The notes: generated by a model not told the origin, from the sequence alone. A stretch of 64,000 nucleotides of DNA from Rosa chinensis (GCF_002994745.2 NC_037092.1:23027001-23091000); one strand, 5' to 3'. Shown: positions 23,236 to 36,060, counted from the first letter of the stretch. Translations and numbers: made by a program.

Positions 23236-23243
23236 CTATAAAC

Positions 23244-24200
23244 TATATAGTAGCATATCAATTCAATTTAACAGATCATATCACTGAACAGTAGCACAAC
23301 AATAACATATCATTGACATAAACTATAAACTTTATAGTAGCATATCAATTCAATTTGAAGAGCAGATCAATAATAGCTTTTATCAAGGTTAGCAATGCAA
23401 ATTGGTTTGGTTTGAACCTTAAACTAGTAGCAAAACCAAAACAAACCAATCCTATTTTACACTAGCAGTATAAGCTATAGTTTTCTCATCCTTTCTACTG
23501 CAGAAGCTCACAATGCAATAGCAACCCATGTCAGATTAGCCATTCTAGAGTTATATACTATAGTGTTATGCCTCTTGGTAAATTTCAAGCAGTTTAGTAC
23601 TTTAGTATTGCTTTTCTCTCAAAAAAAAAAAAAAAAACAGTTTAGTATTGCTTGAAATGAGACATCAGATACACGAATGCTGCATCAAATACATTAATCA
23701 AGCATAAAGTACATTACTTGATCCAAACGGTAAAGTCAAGGCACTCATATGTTAGCAACTAGGCAACAAAAATAATCTTAATCTATTACCTACATATGTA
23801 GTGAAGGATCCCATATAATCTCATTGGTTGCGCGAGGGAGAGAGAGTATTATGACCTAATCCATATCATTTTTTGTGCAGAAGCTAAGCTCACTAAATTT
23901 ACAAGGTTACAGTGAAACTTATAATAGCTATCTTTTCCCCGCATGATGCATCAAGACTAAAGAACTTGCACATGTAACATGTTGGACCAGAAAAATATAC
24001 ACAATTTTTTTTTTATAAGAACACAATTTTATAAAATAGAAAATTACATAGTTAATTTGGGTCCGTGCTGGACATTGACACTACTCCCTTCTCTTTCCTC
24101 AGGCTGAGAGAGATTGAAACTGAGCTCCATAAGTGGTCATTCTCACTTTCACTCTAGCTCAGTTTGGAGCTAGCTGCAGCTCATTCCTTTACTTTATACT
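23244..24200. other. Intergenic DNA with short diverged repeats
   Basis: Blocks such as CATATCATTGACATA and AGTAGCATATCAATTCAATT recur on both sides of the hAT insertion and again at 23290-23360. No gene was seen. The GH17 remnant begins downstream. Confidence 0.5.
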
Positions 24201-24229
24201 CTGTCATCTCTAAACTGAGCTGCACAAAA

Positions 24230-25250
24230 TGGAGCCTTCTAGCTACTGTTCTTCAATGTTCTCACTCGTTCTGCTAATTTCAGGTACCAACAGTGGCGGA
24301 GCCACATGGAAGGCTGTCTGGGCTGCAGCCTAGACATAATTTTGGTCCAAAAACTCTCAAGTATATGTATATTTCCCTTCAATCCATACTTGCCCCCCAA
24401 AAAAAAATTATATGCAGCTACTCGACTAACTCGAGCCCTCGGGTCCTCGTCTCCTTGACGACAGTGAGGCACTAGTTGGAGACGAGCTCGATGATCTGGT
24501 CATCTTTGATAGATGGACTCCCCGATGACTGTCTTGACCTTCTGCTAGACATGACCGATCGGAATATCTATTCCTACTGCATATATTTGCTCAATACCAA
24601 TCTTCTAGCTTTTGTCAAAGCTTATGAAATTGCTAGAGTATATTATATAGTAGTGGTAGTAGTAGTGGACTAGTGGAGGAGGAGAAAAACCTAGCTAAAA
24701 GAAGAAAGTGGGGGAGAAGCAATTTCTGAGATAGAAGAGGATGAGGAAGAAAGAGCTATAGCAGAAGCAGGAGGAGTAGGAGTGGGCGAGTTGCAGTGGT
24801 AGTTGTCTTAGAAAATTGTAAGATGGGGTGATAAATATTAGTGTACTTCTAATTAGCCTAAACGACTTTTGTATCCTGGATCCGCCACTGGGTACCAACA
24901 AGCAAAACCCAATTCTTTTAACTCCCATTTTGCTTGAAAGCTCTAATCTTTAATCCCATTTTTTTTTTTTTATCAAAGCTCTAATCTTTCACTCTTGGTT
25001 TCTGTTGAAGGGTTTATGTTACGCTCGGAGTGGTGAATTCAATAGGAATTAACTACGACCAAAACGGAAACAACTTACCTTCGTCGGATGGGGTGGTGCC
25101 ATTAGCCAAATCCATCCAAATCACCAAGATCAAGCTCTACGACACCGATCCAAAAGTGCTGAAGGCGTTCGCCAACAGCGGAGTGGAGTTCACAGTGTGC
25201 GTGGGGAATGAGTACCTCGCCAAGATCCAAGACCCGGGCAATTTGGGTGC
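24230..25250 (+). pseudogene. Glucan endo-1,3-beta-glucosidase (GH17), truncated remnant
   Basis: An ATG at 24230 begins a hydrophobic, signal-like peptide (MEPSSYCSSMFSLVLLIS). After an intron that contains a hAT insertion (24291-24890), the frame around 25015-25245 reads SIGINYDQNGNNLPSS, ITKIKLYDTDPKVLKAFANSG and VGNEYLAKIQDP. That is the N-terminal strand-helix pattern of plant GH17 enzymes, which hydrolyse beta-1,3-glucan in cell walls. Both catalytic glutamates lie further along in the family and are absent. After about 75 residues the frame runs into unrelated sequence and stops at 25488. It is a non-functional 5' fragment. Confidence 0.75.
24291..24890. mobile_element. 600-bp non-autonomous hAT element in the GH17 gene
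   Basis: The terminal inverted repeats are CAGTGGCGGAGCCA (left) and TGGATCCGCCACTG (right). A perfect 8-bp duplication, GGTACCAA, lies at 24283-24290 and 24891-24898. The structure is typical of a common plant hAT family. The element sits just after the probable first exon, and no transposase is encoded. Confidence 0.9.
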
Positions 25251-25489
25251 TCCAATTTGCGAGAGAGACCCTCCGTCTGAGGGTTCGAACACGAGGAGGC
25301 CTACATCTTGTACGTACGGTAGCGCAAGGATCTGTAAGTGTGGTTGCGGCAAAATTGTGGCAGAGTGGAGATGGAGATCGGGTGCTCTGTTCCGGTGGGA
25401 ACCCAAATCTGTTTTGGGTCCCAAATTAGTGGGTTTTCTGTTTTTGGATATTGGATATTGGGTCAGTGGCAATGCTCATAAATTGTGAT

Positions 25490-26346
25490 GAAACTTGAGC
25501 ATTTTAGTCATTTTCCATTAAATTTGGGAGTCAAGCTTGCATTATTTGGCTTTTGGACATGGGCTCATGTCCTTATTTGTATAAATCTTTTTTAAAATGG
25601 GTTTTCTGTGTTTATATCTTTGGTCATGTACTACTATGTAATTTTCTAGTACACCTCTAATTTACTTTTTATAATACTTGAAAAACTAAGTAAACCTCCT
25701 TATTTTTACCAAAACATCCTTGAATATGAGATACAACAATCTGTTACTCTATTTTTTTTATCTCTATCTTCAACCATGAGAAGAATAATAAATCAAAATC
25801 ACATGGTATTGCTCTCTTATGAGTAGGTCTCTCCTTAACCAAAATTAATCAGAGGTTCTCGATCTTGATATATTGCTAGAATCCTTTTGAATTTGCCAAA
25901 AGAATTGGATTTCAAGGATTTTGGGATGGAAGATCAAGTAATAACTATATCATAATATTCAATGAATTTAGTTTAAGAAAATTCCAAATCAGATTGTTTT
26001 GAATTTATTTTTGTATTAAATGATGGGCCATGTAGAGAAATTATTATTTTTGCTTAATTGTTTTAGGTAAATTATGAAACTGTATGGCAATATATGGAAA
26101 TTCTGAAAGAAGTAAAAAAACAATTTAATTAAATGTTATATTTAGGGAGGCAAGAAGAGTATTATTTTTTTCTTTCCATTCTTTGTCCTTATTTGTCTTT
26201 TCATATGACTTGACAAAATATATTAATAATTGAAAAAAGTTGGAGGTCCAAATATTAAATTTGGAGGTCCAATAAGAATCATCTTTCTTCAAAATCCAAT
26301 GAAAACCCATAAAAATGTACTGCAATATAATTCAGATTTTCATAGA
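25490..26346. other. AT-rich intergenic DNA
   Basis: No gene was seen. Two GGAGGTCCAA blocks (about 26243 and 26265) resemble the termini of the adjacent element at 26356-27203, perhaps a remnant of a related copy. Confidence 0.5.
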
Positions 26347-26355
26347 AATTGTCAA

Positions 26356-27203
26356 GAGTGTTGCTATTGGGACCTCCAAATCTGCTCACTTGACCTTACT
26401 TTATTATAAATTATTAAATGACATATATAACCTACTATAAAATGACTATTAAGGACAATAATTATACCAAAAAAATATTACATTGATTTTCTATAGACTT
26501 TCCAATTCAGTAATATTAGATTGCATTATTTATATTTTCCTTATCTATTTTAATTTTCCAATTTCACTACATACTCATTAAAGCATTCATATATATTTAA
26601 TAAGAATTAAAACTATGATTATGTGACATAAGAATGTATGATATACATGTTGAATGCTTATTGGTGAGGGAAAACAAAACAAATCATATTATGACCTAAA
26701 TCTAAGTCTATCCATTATATTTGCAAAAAAAAAAAAAAAGAGCTAGCAATTAAAAAATATTTAAATAATTAATCATGAGGTACATAAAATAAACATTAAG
26801 AAAAAATGGTTAATCTTCATTTTTTTGGCAGAGCTAAAACAGAAAAAGAAAAAAAAAATTTAAAAAAACCTGCAAAATAGTTCATGTTATTTTCTTGTTG
26901 ATTAGAAATTAATTTTTAAAACTCAATACCTTGTGTTTAATTTTTTTATTAAAAAAATATTTATGTTGTCGGATTAAGGAATGAATATGTAATTAAGATT
27001 TATAGAGTAATTAATTCATTAAATTAACTAAGTTTTTTGTTTTAAAAATAATAGTTTGTTTGCAAATTATATGAGTGAGGTTATTTGAGGAAATTCAGTG
27101 AGGTTTAATTAGTAAGTAAATTTAGTATTTGAAAATTTGATAGGAGGTGTAAAAAGCATAGGAGGTCCGGTGAATAAATTTGGAGGTTCTAATAGAAAAT
27201 CTC
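26356..27203. mobile_element. 848-bp non-autonomous Mutator-like element
   Basis: A perfect 9-bp duplication, AATTGTCAA, lies at 26347-26355 and 27204-27212. The left end, GAGTGTTGCTATTGGGACC then TCCAAAT, is mirrored by the right end GAGATTTTCTATTAGAACC then TCCAAAT read inward. The interior is AT-rich without coding capacity. Confidence 0.8.
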
Positions 27204-27212
27204 AATTGTCAA

Positions 27213-28164
27213 ATGATAATATTTACACTTTTATGTTCTAGTTCATCATATGAATTGCAAAACATAATGAAAAATTATGATGGGATGGACTTAAGTGGTA
27301 CGTGTTAAGATTTAGAAGCTAAGTAGAAAGTTAGACTCGAGGGAGAGTTCTAATCAAAACTAGCGTGGCTAAGGCACATTAGAAAGGATGATTTGGTGAG
27401 AGATGTTGCATATCGTTAATGTGGAGATTTTTGGGATTGAATGGTCGATGCAAACTAAAAATGTGGAAAACAAAAATGTGTATAGTAAAAATTCACCATA
27501 TAATATGCAAAATAAAAATGAATAGTTTATTTCTAATTTCACTAGGTCATTTGGATAAAATTTCACACTCATTATCGTCATTATGATTATGAGGACAAAA
27601 TCAGTGCTACAAGATATCATTAGCTTGACACATGCAAATTCCGTTAGGCGTCGATCTAGAACCAGTGAGGTGGTGGAAGGGAGGTGATGGTAGAATTGAG
27701 GTTGTGCTGCCAAGTACAACAAATTTTTGCATTTACATATTTCAATTTTTTTCTGTAGCCAAATAATTTACAAATCTGAGATTATCATTTCCCGTGCCCA
27801 TGTCAATTTTTACATAATAACCAAGTTCAATTTCCTAATTCAAATGCAAATTCTCTACTCTAGTACATGGCATGCGACGATATTACCCAATTTCAAATGT
27901 AGATATTCTAAACTGTATGACAGATAAATAATATCAAATAAAATCTAAAAGGAAACAAGAGATTGAAACAATGAGATCGATACAAACTTGTTACAAAATA
28001 TTGAATAAAAGTTTGAACCATTGATTATTAAATCCAAACCTGTGAGACGATTGGTGCTAAAATTTTCGGTTCTGGTGGTGAGAGAAACCTGTCATTGAAG
28101 TTGGAGTTTTGAGTTTGGATTTGCCTTTTCATTTTCTAGGTTTCTCACAGAGTCACAGACCTAA
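27213..28164. other. AT-rich intergenic DNA
   Basis: No supportable gene. A 117-codon minus-strand frame at 27369-27722 has no recognisable motif. Confidence 0.5.
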
Positions 28165-28173
28165 TTCTTTAGA

Positions 28174-29894
28174 GGGCTAAAAACTGTTTGGTACCATGTG
28201 ATTTGTGCCTAACATTAATTCAGTTCCTCGATTTTCAATTTCATCAAAAACGCCCCTGTATTATTAAATCTCATCAAATAGATCATTCCGTCATTCTTCC
28301 GTCAACTCGTTGACATGGCGTACCACGTCAGCTCCTGTGGGCCCCATATCTAAGGCAAAGATAAGTATTTCATTCATTTCGTTATCCAAATGCAAATCCC
28401 TTCTTCTTCCCCTCGTCTCTTTCATATGGGTTTTGAGCAACTTCATGTACAAAATTGAAGCCCAGCTATCAGACAGTAGAGTTATAAGAAAATAAAAAAT
28501 AAAAGCACTACGACTGACTGACAGAGAAGGAATTGAAGGGGCAACTCATAAATCAAGACTTCAAAAGATCAATCTTTTCAATGATAAAAATGGGTATTTC
28601 AGTCATTGCATTATCCAAACGCAAATCCCTTCTTCTTCCCCTCGTCTCTTTCATCTGGGTTTTGAGTAACTTCATGTACAAAATTGAAGCCCAACTATCA
28701 GACAGTAGAGTTAAAAGAAAATAAAAAATAAAAGCACTACGACTGACTGACAGAGAAGGAATTGAAGGGGCAACTCAGAAATCAAGACTTCAAAATATCA
28801 ATCTTTTCAATGACAAAAGCATCCGATTTATAGATCATATATAACCTCATAAATCACATACCAAAGTGCCATTTCCCAAAAAAATCAGAGCAAGGACTCA
28901 TCTTTCCCAAAGAATCAAAGTAGCAACTGTGATTTCATTCCAAGAAACAGAAGGAACCAGAATGAACACGAAATAGAATGAACCAAAAATCCAATCAAGC
29001 AATCCTAAAAAAAATAGAAACTCATTCAATCAAAACAAGAAAAGAAAGACAATTCTACAACTTCAACGATTCCAGAAACATCAAATCATCAATTTCTGCT
29101 CACTGTTTCATGTCATGGTCGGAAATTGGTCAAGGAAGACCAAAACCACCACCGTGAACAGTGAACCACAGTGGATCAGTAACTCCAAAATTTCAATTTC
29201 TGCTAATCTCCTCAAAACTTAAATTCAAGCATATAGCGAGTTAGAGCTTGGCAAGGGAAACAAGTTTGAGACCTAAGTTGAAACCAAACGTCGTCGGAAA
29301 ACATGGAAATTTGCTGGAAAACTCAATCATCTTCTCCTCTTCGATTCTCTCTCCCAAGTTGATAGATGGACAAGAAGGTACCATAGGCTTCTTCACCTCG
29401 CCAAGACGAAGTTACCGCCACTGGTCTCGCTTGCAGCAGTGGCCGAAAATATGCCGGAAAACCCGAGAAGCTTTCGGGCTTCGTCCTGCCATCGTTGCTG
29501 CTAGTTCGGAGAACGGAGGACCGGGATCTGCTTCAAATCGCCGTGAGGAAGCTAACGGCACTGGTGCGACTTCGACTTGATCCCAAAGATCTACTTGCTG
29601 TCCTCGCTGAAGCGCAGTCGCTGCGCATCTCTCACCAGATGAAGGAGACGAGAGGAAGAAGAAGGGATTTGCATCTGGATAACGAAATGACCTAAATACC
29701 CATCTTTGCCTTAGAGATGGAGCCCACAAGAGCTGATGTGGCATGCCATGTCAGCGAGTTAACGACTGCAGTTGACGGAAGGATCTATTTGACGAGATTT
29801 GATAATGTAGGGGGTTTTTTTTGATGAAATTAAAAGTCAACGAACTAAATTGATGTTGGGTACAAATTACAGGGTACTAAACAATATTTAGCCC
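28174..29894. mobile_element. Long-TIR Mutator-like element, 1.72 kb
   Basis: The ends are long inverted repeats of over 200 bp. Left begins GGGCTAAAAACTGTTTGGTACC, and right read inward begins GGGCTAAATATTGTTTAGTACC. They continue through ATCTC-TCAAATAGATC and GGCAAAGAT blocks. The flanks are TTCTTTAGA (28165-28173) and TTCTTTAAA (29895-29903), a 9-bp duplication with one mismatch. There is no transposase. The interior has a 229-bp tandem duplication (about 28359-28815) and a GC-rich segment at 29248-29700 with short frames that may be captured sequence. Confidence 0.75.
28359..28815. repeat. 229-bp tandem duplication inside the long-TIR element
   Basis: The block containing GCAAATCCCTTCTTCTTCCC begins at 28392 in copy 1 and 28621 in copy 2. 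Near-identical sequence continues through GACTGACTGACAGAGAAGGA and into ATCAATCTTTTCAATGA. Copy boundaries are about 28359-28587 and 28588-28815. Confidence 0.85.
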
Positions 29895-29916
29895 TTCTTT
29901 AAATATATGATCACTC

Positions 29917-30915
29917 TTGGGGTTAGGCACGGGCCGAAATTATGGTAATCCCGATCCCGGGCCCGGAAATGAAGTTCGGTATGGGCCGATATGGTTTGGG
30001 ACATTTTGAGAATTGATCCCGACAAGCCCGAACCCGATCGCTAACAGGCCAGGACTTGAACCGAAAAAAAGAAAAAAGAAAAAAAAAAGACAGGTTTCAA
30101 ATGACCATTTCAAAGAGAACAAGCAAGAGTGCAATTCCCTATAACACTTCATCATTCCATAATCCAACAAGCTGTCTTATTCAATAAATCAAGCAAGAGA
30201 TGAACAACACTAAAAGCTAAAGGCCTAAAACTGAAGAAAAAAAAACGACCAAATCTGCATAGTGCATAGTTGCATACCAAACTACCAAAGTACCAAACTT
30301 ACAAGTTGCAGCTAAAAGCTACACAAGAAGAAAAACATGACCAAATCTGCATATGCATTTACTTGCATACCAAAGTACCAAAACCGCAAGGCTGCAAGCT
30401 GTAGCTAAAAGCTAAACAAGAAGAAAAAATGACCAAATGTCCAAATCTGCATATTGCAATATTGCATACCATTGGCAAATTACTAAACCTGCAGGCTGCA
30501 AGTAAAAGCTAAAAAAGAAGAAAAGATTCAAAGAAGACCAAACCTGAATGCTGAATTGATGAGAGGTGAATTAAGGATTTAGGGTTCTAAGCTTGAAATC
30601 AAGCGAGTGGTGAGTGGTAACTGACTGAAGGGATGAGAATTGGGGATTAGTTTATCGTTAAGATCGGCCTATCCCGTGTGCTCGAGTCTATATTAAGACT
30701 ATACACTTGAAAATTAACCAATTAAATGATATAAATAGAAAACATAACAAATTTAAGTAGAACGGGTCGGCTCGGGCCTTTACCGGATTCCAACAAAACA
30801 GGTCAGGACGGGCCCAAATAGTAATTTTTGAAGTTTCAAACATGTTCCGTCCCGCCATTTTTCGGTACAGACCCGGTTCGGGTTTGGTTTTCCGGTTTTA
30901 GGTGCCCAGCCCTAG
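29917..30915. mobile_element. Probable non-autonomous DNA element with GC-rich ends
   Basis: The left end reads GGGGTTAGGCACGGGCC, and the right end read inward reads AGGGCTGGGCACC. Both are followed by CCCG-rich subterminal sequence, while the interior is AT-rich. I found no convincing target duplication, so the boundaries and class are tentative (hAT-like termini). Confidence 0.45.
30240..30535. repeat. ~95-bp minisatellite, three diverged units
   Basis: The ordered blocks ACCAAATCTGCATA, TTGCATACCAAA, GCTGCAAG, AGCTAAAAGCTA and AAGAAGAAAAA recur three times with a period of roughly 85-105 bp. Confidence 0.7.
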
Positions 30916-32100
30916 AGAGTAGTATTGAATGTCTTTTAAGATTTAGCAAACTGAGACACTGTGTCGCAACTGCTCACTAAGAAATGAGGTTCGTATATTT
31001 AGGCTACCATGGTCCTTTAATAGGTCGAAAGTGATACTTTAGTTGTTTTAATCATTAAATATTTGGTTGTTGTTTTAAATTCATGTCCCAAAATGTCACT
31101 TGGTATTTTCCTTTAAAGGAGCTGAGTCAACGTTAAGATTCTGAACTACTTAATGCATCACAAGCTATACGTAATTTAATTTTCAAAAGATTTTTTTCTT
31201 TTGTAATCCAATAAATTATTAAATAAAAAAGATAACAACTAAGGAGAGGAGATATGAAGTTAAAATCCCTTAGCAAAAATAGTAGAACCAAAAGACAACC
31301 AAACCATAAACAAAATTAGGCAGAGTCAAATGAGAGATTGATCAAGACACACATTTAGCATCCGATTGTAAGTAGGGTAAGAGTCTCATGAACTCATGGG
31401 TCTCGTTTCATCTTCAATTTTTTTTTTGGTCTGAGACTTTGGAAAAGTTTAAGAAGATTCTTCTCTTCCATAATTGATTCACCCTAATCAAACCAAGAAC
31501 TAAAAGACTTATCTTAGCCTGAACATAGGTACGATACCCAAGGGGTTCTTCATTTCCCAAATCACCTCACTAGAGCTTAGTTTGAACATTTGATTCTACC
31601 AAAACAAAATTTATATTATCACTGCCAACCAACGTGTCAATGCATGCACTCCCTAATTATCTCTTGTTCCTTGCTCCACTCGAGCAAGAATCTCATAACT
31701 ATTAGCAGTGTAAACATTAACATTACGTCTGGAGAACTCATTAGGACATTCTGACTTCAAGGAGAAGTATCATTAGCTAGATCCTTCTCCATCATATCAT
31801 TCCAATCCCCCCTTTAAGTAACGGGTGCTAGAGAACAAACAATTGGTTCCTTAGTTCAGAGGCAATATCATCTTCATCATTATTATTCGAATTGTTCACT
31901 AAAAACTTCTCAAAAGGCTCCTCCATCATATGCTGAACAATGACAACAAAGTCTTCCATAATAGCTTTTACAATAACTAATTTTGTAAATTGCGCCTTCT
32001 AATTTTGAATTCCGGGTTCACTTGAACCTTGGAAAGTATGACGCAAATTTTCAACATCTGAAATGGACTCAGTAGGAGAGAAAATTGCATGTACCTAGTC
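30916..32100. other. Intergenic DNA with no intact gene
   Basis: Frames are broken everywhere. The right half may be the upstream part of the ORF1 remnant that follows, but I cannot align it by eye. Confidence 0.4.
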
Positions 32101-32149
32101 TTTGCTAAAATAGAGTTTTGTGGATCAATTGGAAGCTTAGAAGCACTAG

Positions 32150-32430
32150 CATTCTTATTAAAATTTAGCTTCCATGTTCTTGACGTAAAATTTGGGTGGA
32201 TTTTCCACCATGCTCACGCTCATGATGACCATTGACCAGCCCACTTTCTTTGGCCTCCTCAGTACTGTTCAATAATTTCAATTGCCTGCAGCGATCAGCC
32301 GTATGGCTTACCATTCTACAACGGATGACATATTCTCATAAATAACCTCGAAAGGAAAACAGTGAGTCTCATGCTCAACCAACAATGATGAAGGTAACTA
32401 ATTGGCAAGATCAATTATACATATACTAAA
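32150..32430 (-). pseudogene. Decayed LINE ORF1 (DUF4283/zinc-knuckle region)
   Basis: On the minus strand an LLVEHETHCFPFEVIYENMSS-type segment matches the stretch just before the zinc knuckle in DUF4283 proteins (a hydrophobic strand then YE-x-L/M-P/S). The Cys/His knuckle itself is not preserved, and stops and shifts are frequent. It is assigned on this short signature only. Confidence 0.35.
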
Positions 32431-32439
32431 GCTGGTCGC

Positions 32440-33970
32440 ACTGTTTACAAAATGAAGTGACTGTTTTACCCTTTTTTTTTGACTCAAATTACAATTCTGC
32501 CATAACTATTATTTATTATTATTATATTTTTACAATTCTGCCATTTAAATAATTTTTTTTTTTAAGGGAGAACAATTCTGTTTTGTATTTGTAAATTTCT
32601 ACAAATCATGGAAAAAGTTTGTTGTTGTTATTGTATCCCATTTATTATTAATCTATTATTAACAAGAAAACAAATCATATTAACAAGAAAACAGATCATA
32701 TTCTAAGTAATGTCTATATTTTTTAGATTGCGAATATTCATCTATTACATATGAAGCTTGAAAAGAAAACAAACCTGCAGCATCACACGGGTCAATTTAC
32801 TAGTAATTACGATCTTTCATATATTTATATGACCATGATTTTTTTTTAAAATAAACTTCATTTATATAATTAATATACATCATATAAAATTTGCTTACAA
32901 GCAAAGAAAAATCCATAGTAAGCAAAGACAAACCTTCACAACTACTTTAATCCATTTCCTACACTACTTTACATTCATTTCTCTCATCTACTCTACAAGA
33001 TTGTAACTCATTGTCATAGCCGTATGAACTGAACTGAACTGAACTCAACCCATAAGAACTTCCTTCTGCCTCACCAAGTTGTTGTCCTAAAAGCAAGGAT
33101 TAATTCATAGTACCAAATAACCCATAACAACTTCTTGAATCAACTAAAACTCATGCAAAATACTTAAACTGTTGTTCTAGTGCTCACACCCCCAGCAATC
33201 TCTATAAGGTTCTGTGGATACCGATATTCTTGGCTCAACCTATATAATTTTACCTAAATTTGAGCGTGTGTCTGTGGAAGAGTGTCTCCAAGAAATATGG
33301 CTTCCACTGAGTCATGCAAACGAACAATTCCATCAGGAAGTACAAGTACCACCACCTAAAATTCCATCAGGAAGTCTTCTGTGGAAAACTGGATGTCAAA
33401 ATAGTCCTTCCTAAGCGGCACCATATACCACGGGCAAAAGACCGACAAAGAGTAACAAGCAAGGCCTAAAGGATATTTGGCTTCAAAGGGGTAGAAACCT
33501 TACGCAACAACAATCGACCAATACGGTTAGTTTTGAAATGCTTCAATTGCTCAAGGTAAAGAGCTTCATTGATCTTGAATTCTTAACATAAGTTTATTTC
33601 AACGAACAATAGGAGTTGGCAATTGACTAAGATAAAACAAAGAGCACAATTGAGTTTGAGAGAATATACTCAAAGGTTCACCCTTTTATTTTATTTTATT
33701 TTTTTTGAGAAAAAAAGGTTCACCCTTTTAGAACAGGTGGAGAAGTCGCCGAATCAGCCACCAAGATGGCCCTTGAAAACCCAAAGACACGCCGCTGCTG
33801 TGAAAAAAAGAACGAAGGCCCTAGGAAAAACCCTAAGACAAGGGGGAAAAAAAGGGTCCTTGACCCATAAGGACGAATATAGGGAAAACATTTTCCTTCA
33901 TTCCAACAAGAAAATGAGGCTCCCTCCCGATCCATTAATATTGAGCAAAATTATTATTTGCTAATATACT
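32440..33970. other. AT-rich intergenic DNA, no gene seen
   Basis: Short frames only (for example 33214-33414 and 33623-33964), none with a recognisable domain. An ACAATTCTGCCA motif is repeated near 32495 and 32533. Confidence 0.5.
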
Positions 33971-34089
33971 CAATTATCAAATTGCACCACTGCTACTGTC
34001 AACTCTCTCATGTCTCCATTTCTCTCACTCTTAGACCTCTCTCCCTCCCTCCCCAAGCTCGTCTGAATTGACCCCCAAAATCTGACGAG

Positions 34090-34640
34090 TGTACGCCATG
34101 GCGGACGTGGCTCAGACCCGATCCGTCGTATGCCATGACAGACGTGGCTCATATCCAATCCGTCCTCACCGCAATCGGCGACCAACCCAATCACGATTCC
34201 GTTGACTCAGCTAAGGCCAAGCTCGCCGGAGTCGTTGACAGCCGTGCTGACGTGACGTACAAGAAGCCACTCGATCAAGGATGCCGAGGAGAGGCTCGTC
34301 GGGATTTATCTGTTGGTGAAGGCCGGAGTGGTGGAAGAGGAGGAGGTGGATGGCGTCAGCGACCAAGTTTCATTCGGATTCTACAGCAGCCGTTATCCGG
34401 GGCTGGGCTGGACCGGGTCAACCTCTCGGATCAAGGCTTACGTTTCTTGTCCGAGGAATTTCGCCGGGTCAGTGGATTGCTTCAGCTTGATCTTTTCAAC
34501 ATTGAGCTGCAAGTTCGAGTTATTGAAGATTTTGATTTTAAAACAAGTCATTCCTGATCTCCATCGGTGTCGTTTGTTAAATTTTGAACTTTTTCTTTTT
34601 TGCAATGGGTTTCTTTGTTGGTCCAGCTCAGTGTTGTAGC
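34090..34640 (+). other. Open-frame region of unknown identity
   Basis: An ATG at 34135 opens a 140-codon frame, and an overlapping 108-codon frame starts at 34313. The first part reads VLTAIGDQPNHDSVDSAKAK and the other frame AEERLVGIYLLVKAGVVEEE. Base composition is more gene-like than the flanks, and a frame change around 34290 could join the two. I recognise no family. It may be a gene fragment. Confidence 0.3.
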
Positions 34641-34699
34641 TTGATCCACTTGTGGGTTCTCTTGAAATTTCGAAAATAGGATTGTGATCTTCCACAAAA

Positions 34700-36060
34700 T
34701 TTTCCAATGTAGATGAGGAGTGAAGCAATGATGGCTAAGGTGAAGAGGATCGATGAGGTGGACAGATTTTCTAAATCCTTAATAAATTTTTTATTGATGG
34801 TTTGAAAAGACATCAGCAATTTAGTGTGTTTCTTTACACTCGGGGTCGATCTATTGTTTCTTGTTGGTACAGAATTATTTTGGGTTAGTAAAACTATTAC
34901 TGACCTTTATTTTCTTTAATTTATATTGATCCATCACTAAAAAAAAATTATTGAAGGTCAATAAAAGTTTGATATCAGAACTGGAACTCCATTACAGAGA
35001 AGCTTCAAGGTCAGGTTCTCTCTCTCTCTCTCTCAAAGGGCAAATAGTTAAAAAAAAACTAAAAAAGGAACGGAAAAAAACTTTATTTTTTTGAGAATGC
35101 AAAAAAAAAGGAAGAAGATTTATTGGCAAATTTTTTATTCAAGTACAACTTAAGAGGAATTAATGTGGTAGAATTAGACTATTGAGATATTTTTCTATAA
35201 AAGTTTTGTTAGTGGCGCGTGTAGCATTCATAAGTCAACATTGCTCTTCATATATCTTACACTCTAAGAACATCTCTAACGCATCTATTAAAATGTGGTT
35301 GCCGTTATATTTGACAAATACTCTTGTTCCGATCAATATGTTAAAATCCTTCGTGTGAAGAAATCTTTCTAAAAAACCTCCTCCTATTTTCTATACTTAT
35401 CTTCATCTCCCATTCTTTGATCCTTTCTCTCCCCTAATCCGAGTTAGTTCATCTCCCCTTCTGTCCTTTGTAGCCCTCCTTTTTGCATATCACTTTCAAG
35501 TTTTTTCTCCATGCCATGCACTCCCAAACTTTCAAGTCTTTCTCTATGCATGATGTAACCTAGCTCAACATGAGCCTTTTCTTTTTCAATGCCCATTAAT
35601 TTCTCTTTCCCGTTTTGTTTCGACAGATTGATCCCGGGGTCACACCCCCATCAACTCATTGTGCACAGAATGACAGAAACAACTAAACTGATATGCAAGC
35701 CCATACAGGCATGGGCAATAAGAAGTCGATAAAGTTGTACTCCCCAGTCAGCCCCAGGACAAAACCACTAATCTGCCGTTTTATTCACTCACCCATGTAG
35801 TATTGGCTTACGTCTCCCCAAACGGCCAAACCTTTCGTTTTATTCGCACTCATAATAGGGTACGAAACTGAACCAGAGACTCAGGAGGTCGATCAATTTA
35901 GCCACACACCCACCAGCACAGCTAGCTAGCACTGATATCACCACCACCACTCCCACTCTCTCCATTTCCGTACTCCCCGCGCGTGTACGTCACTTCAGCT
36001 ACAGCTAATTCCCAGCTCTCAGCCCCCTCTCCCACATAAAGCAAACACTGTTCCTCTCCT
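34700..36060. other. Intergenic DNA upstream of the IPT gene
   Basis: No gene was seen. A CT microsatellite lies at about 35015-35034. The last few hundred bases presumably hold the IPT promoter, but I could not pick out a secure TATA box or cytokinin/nitrate-type element. Confidence 0.4.
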
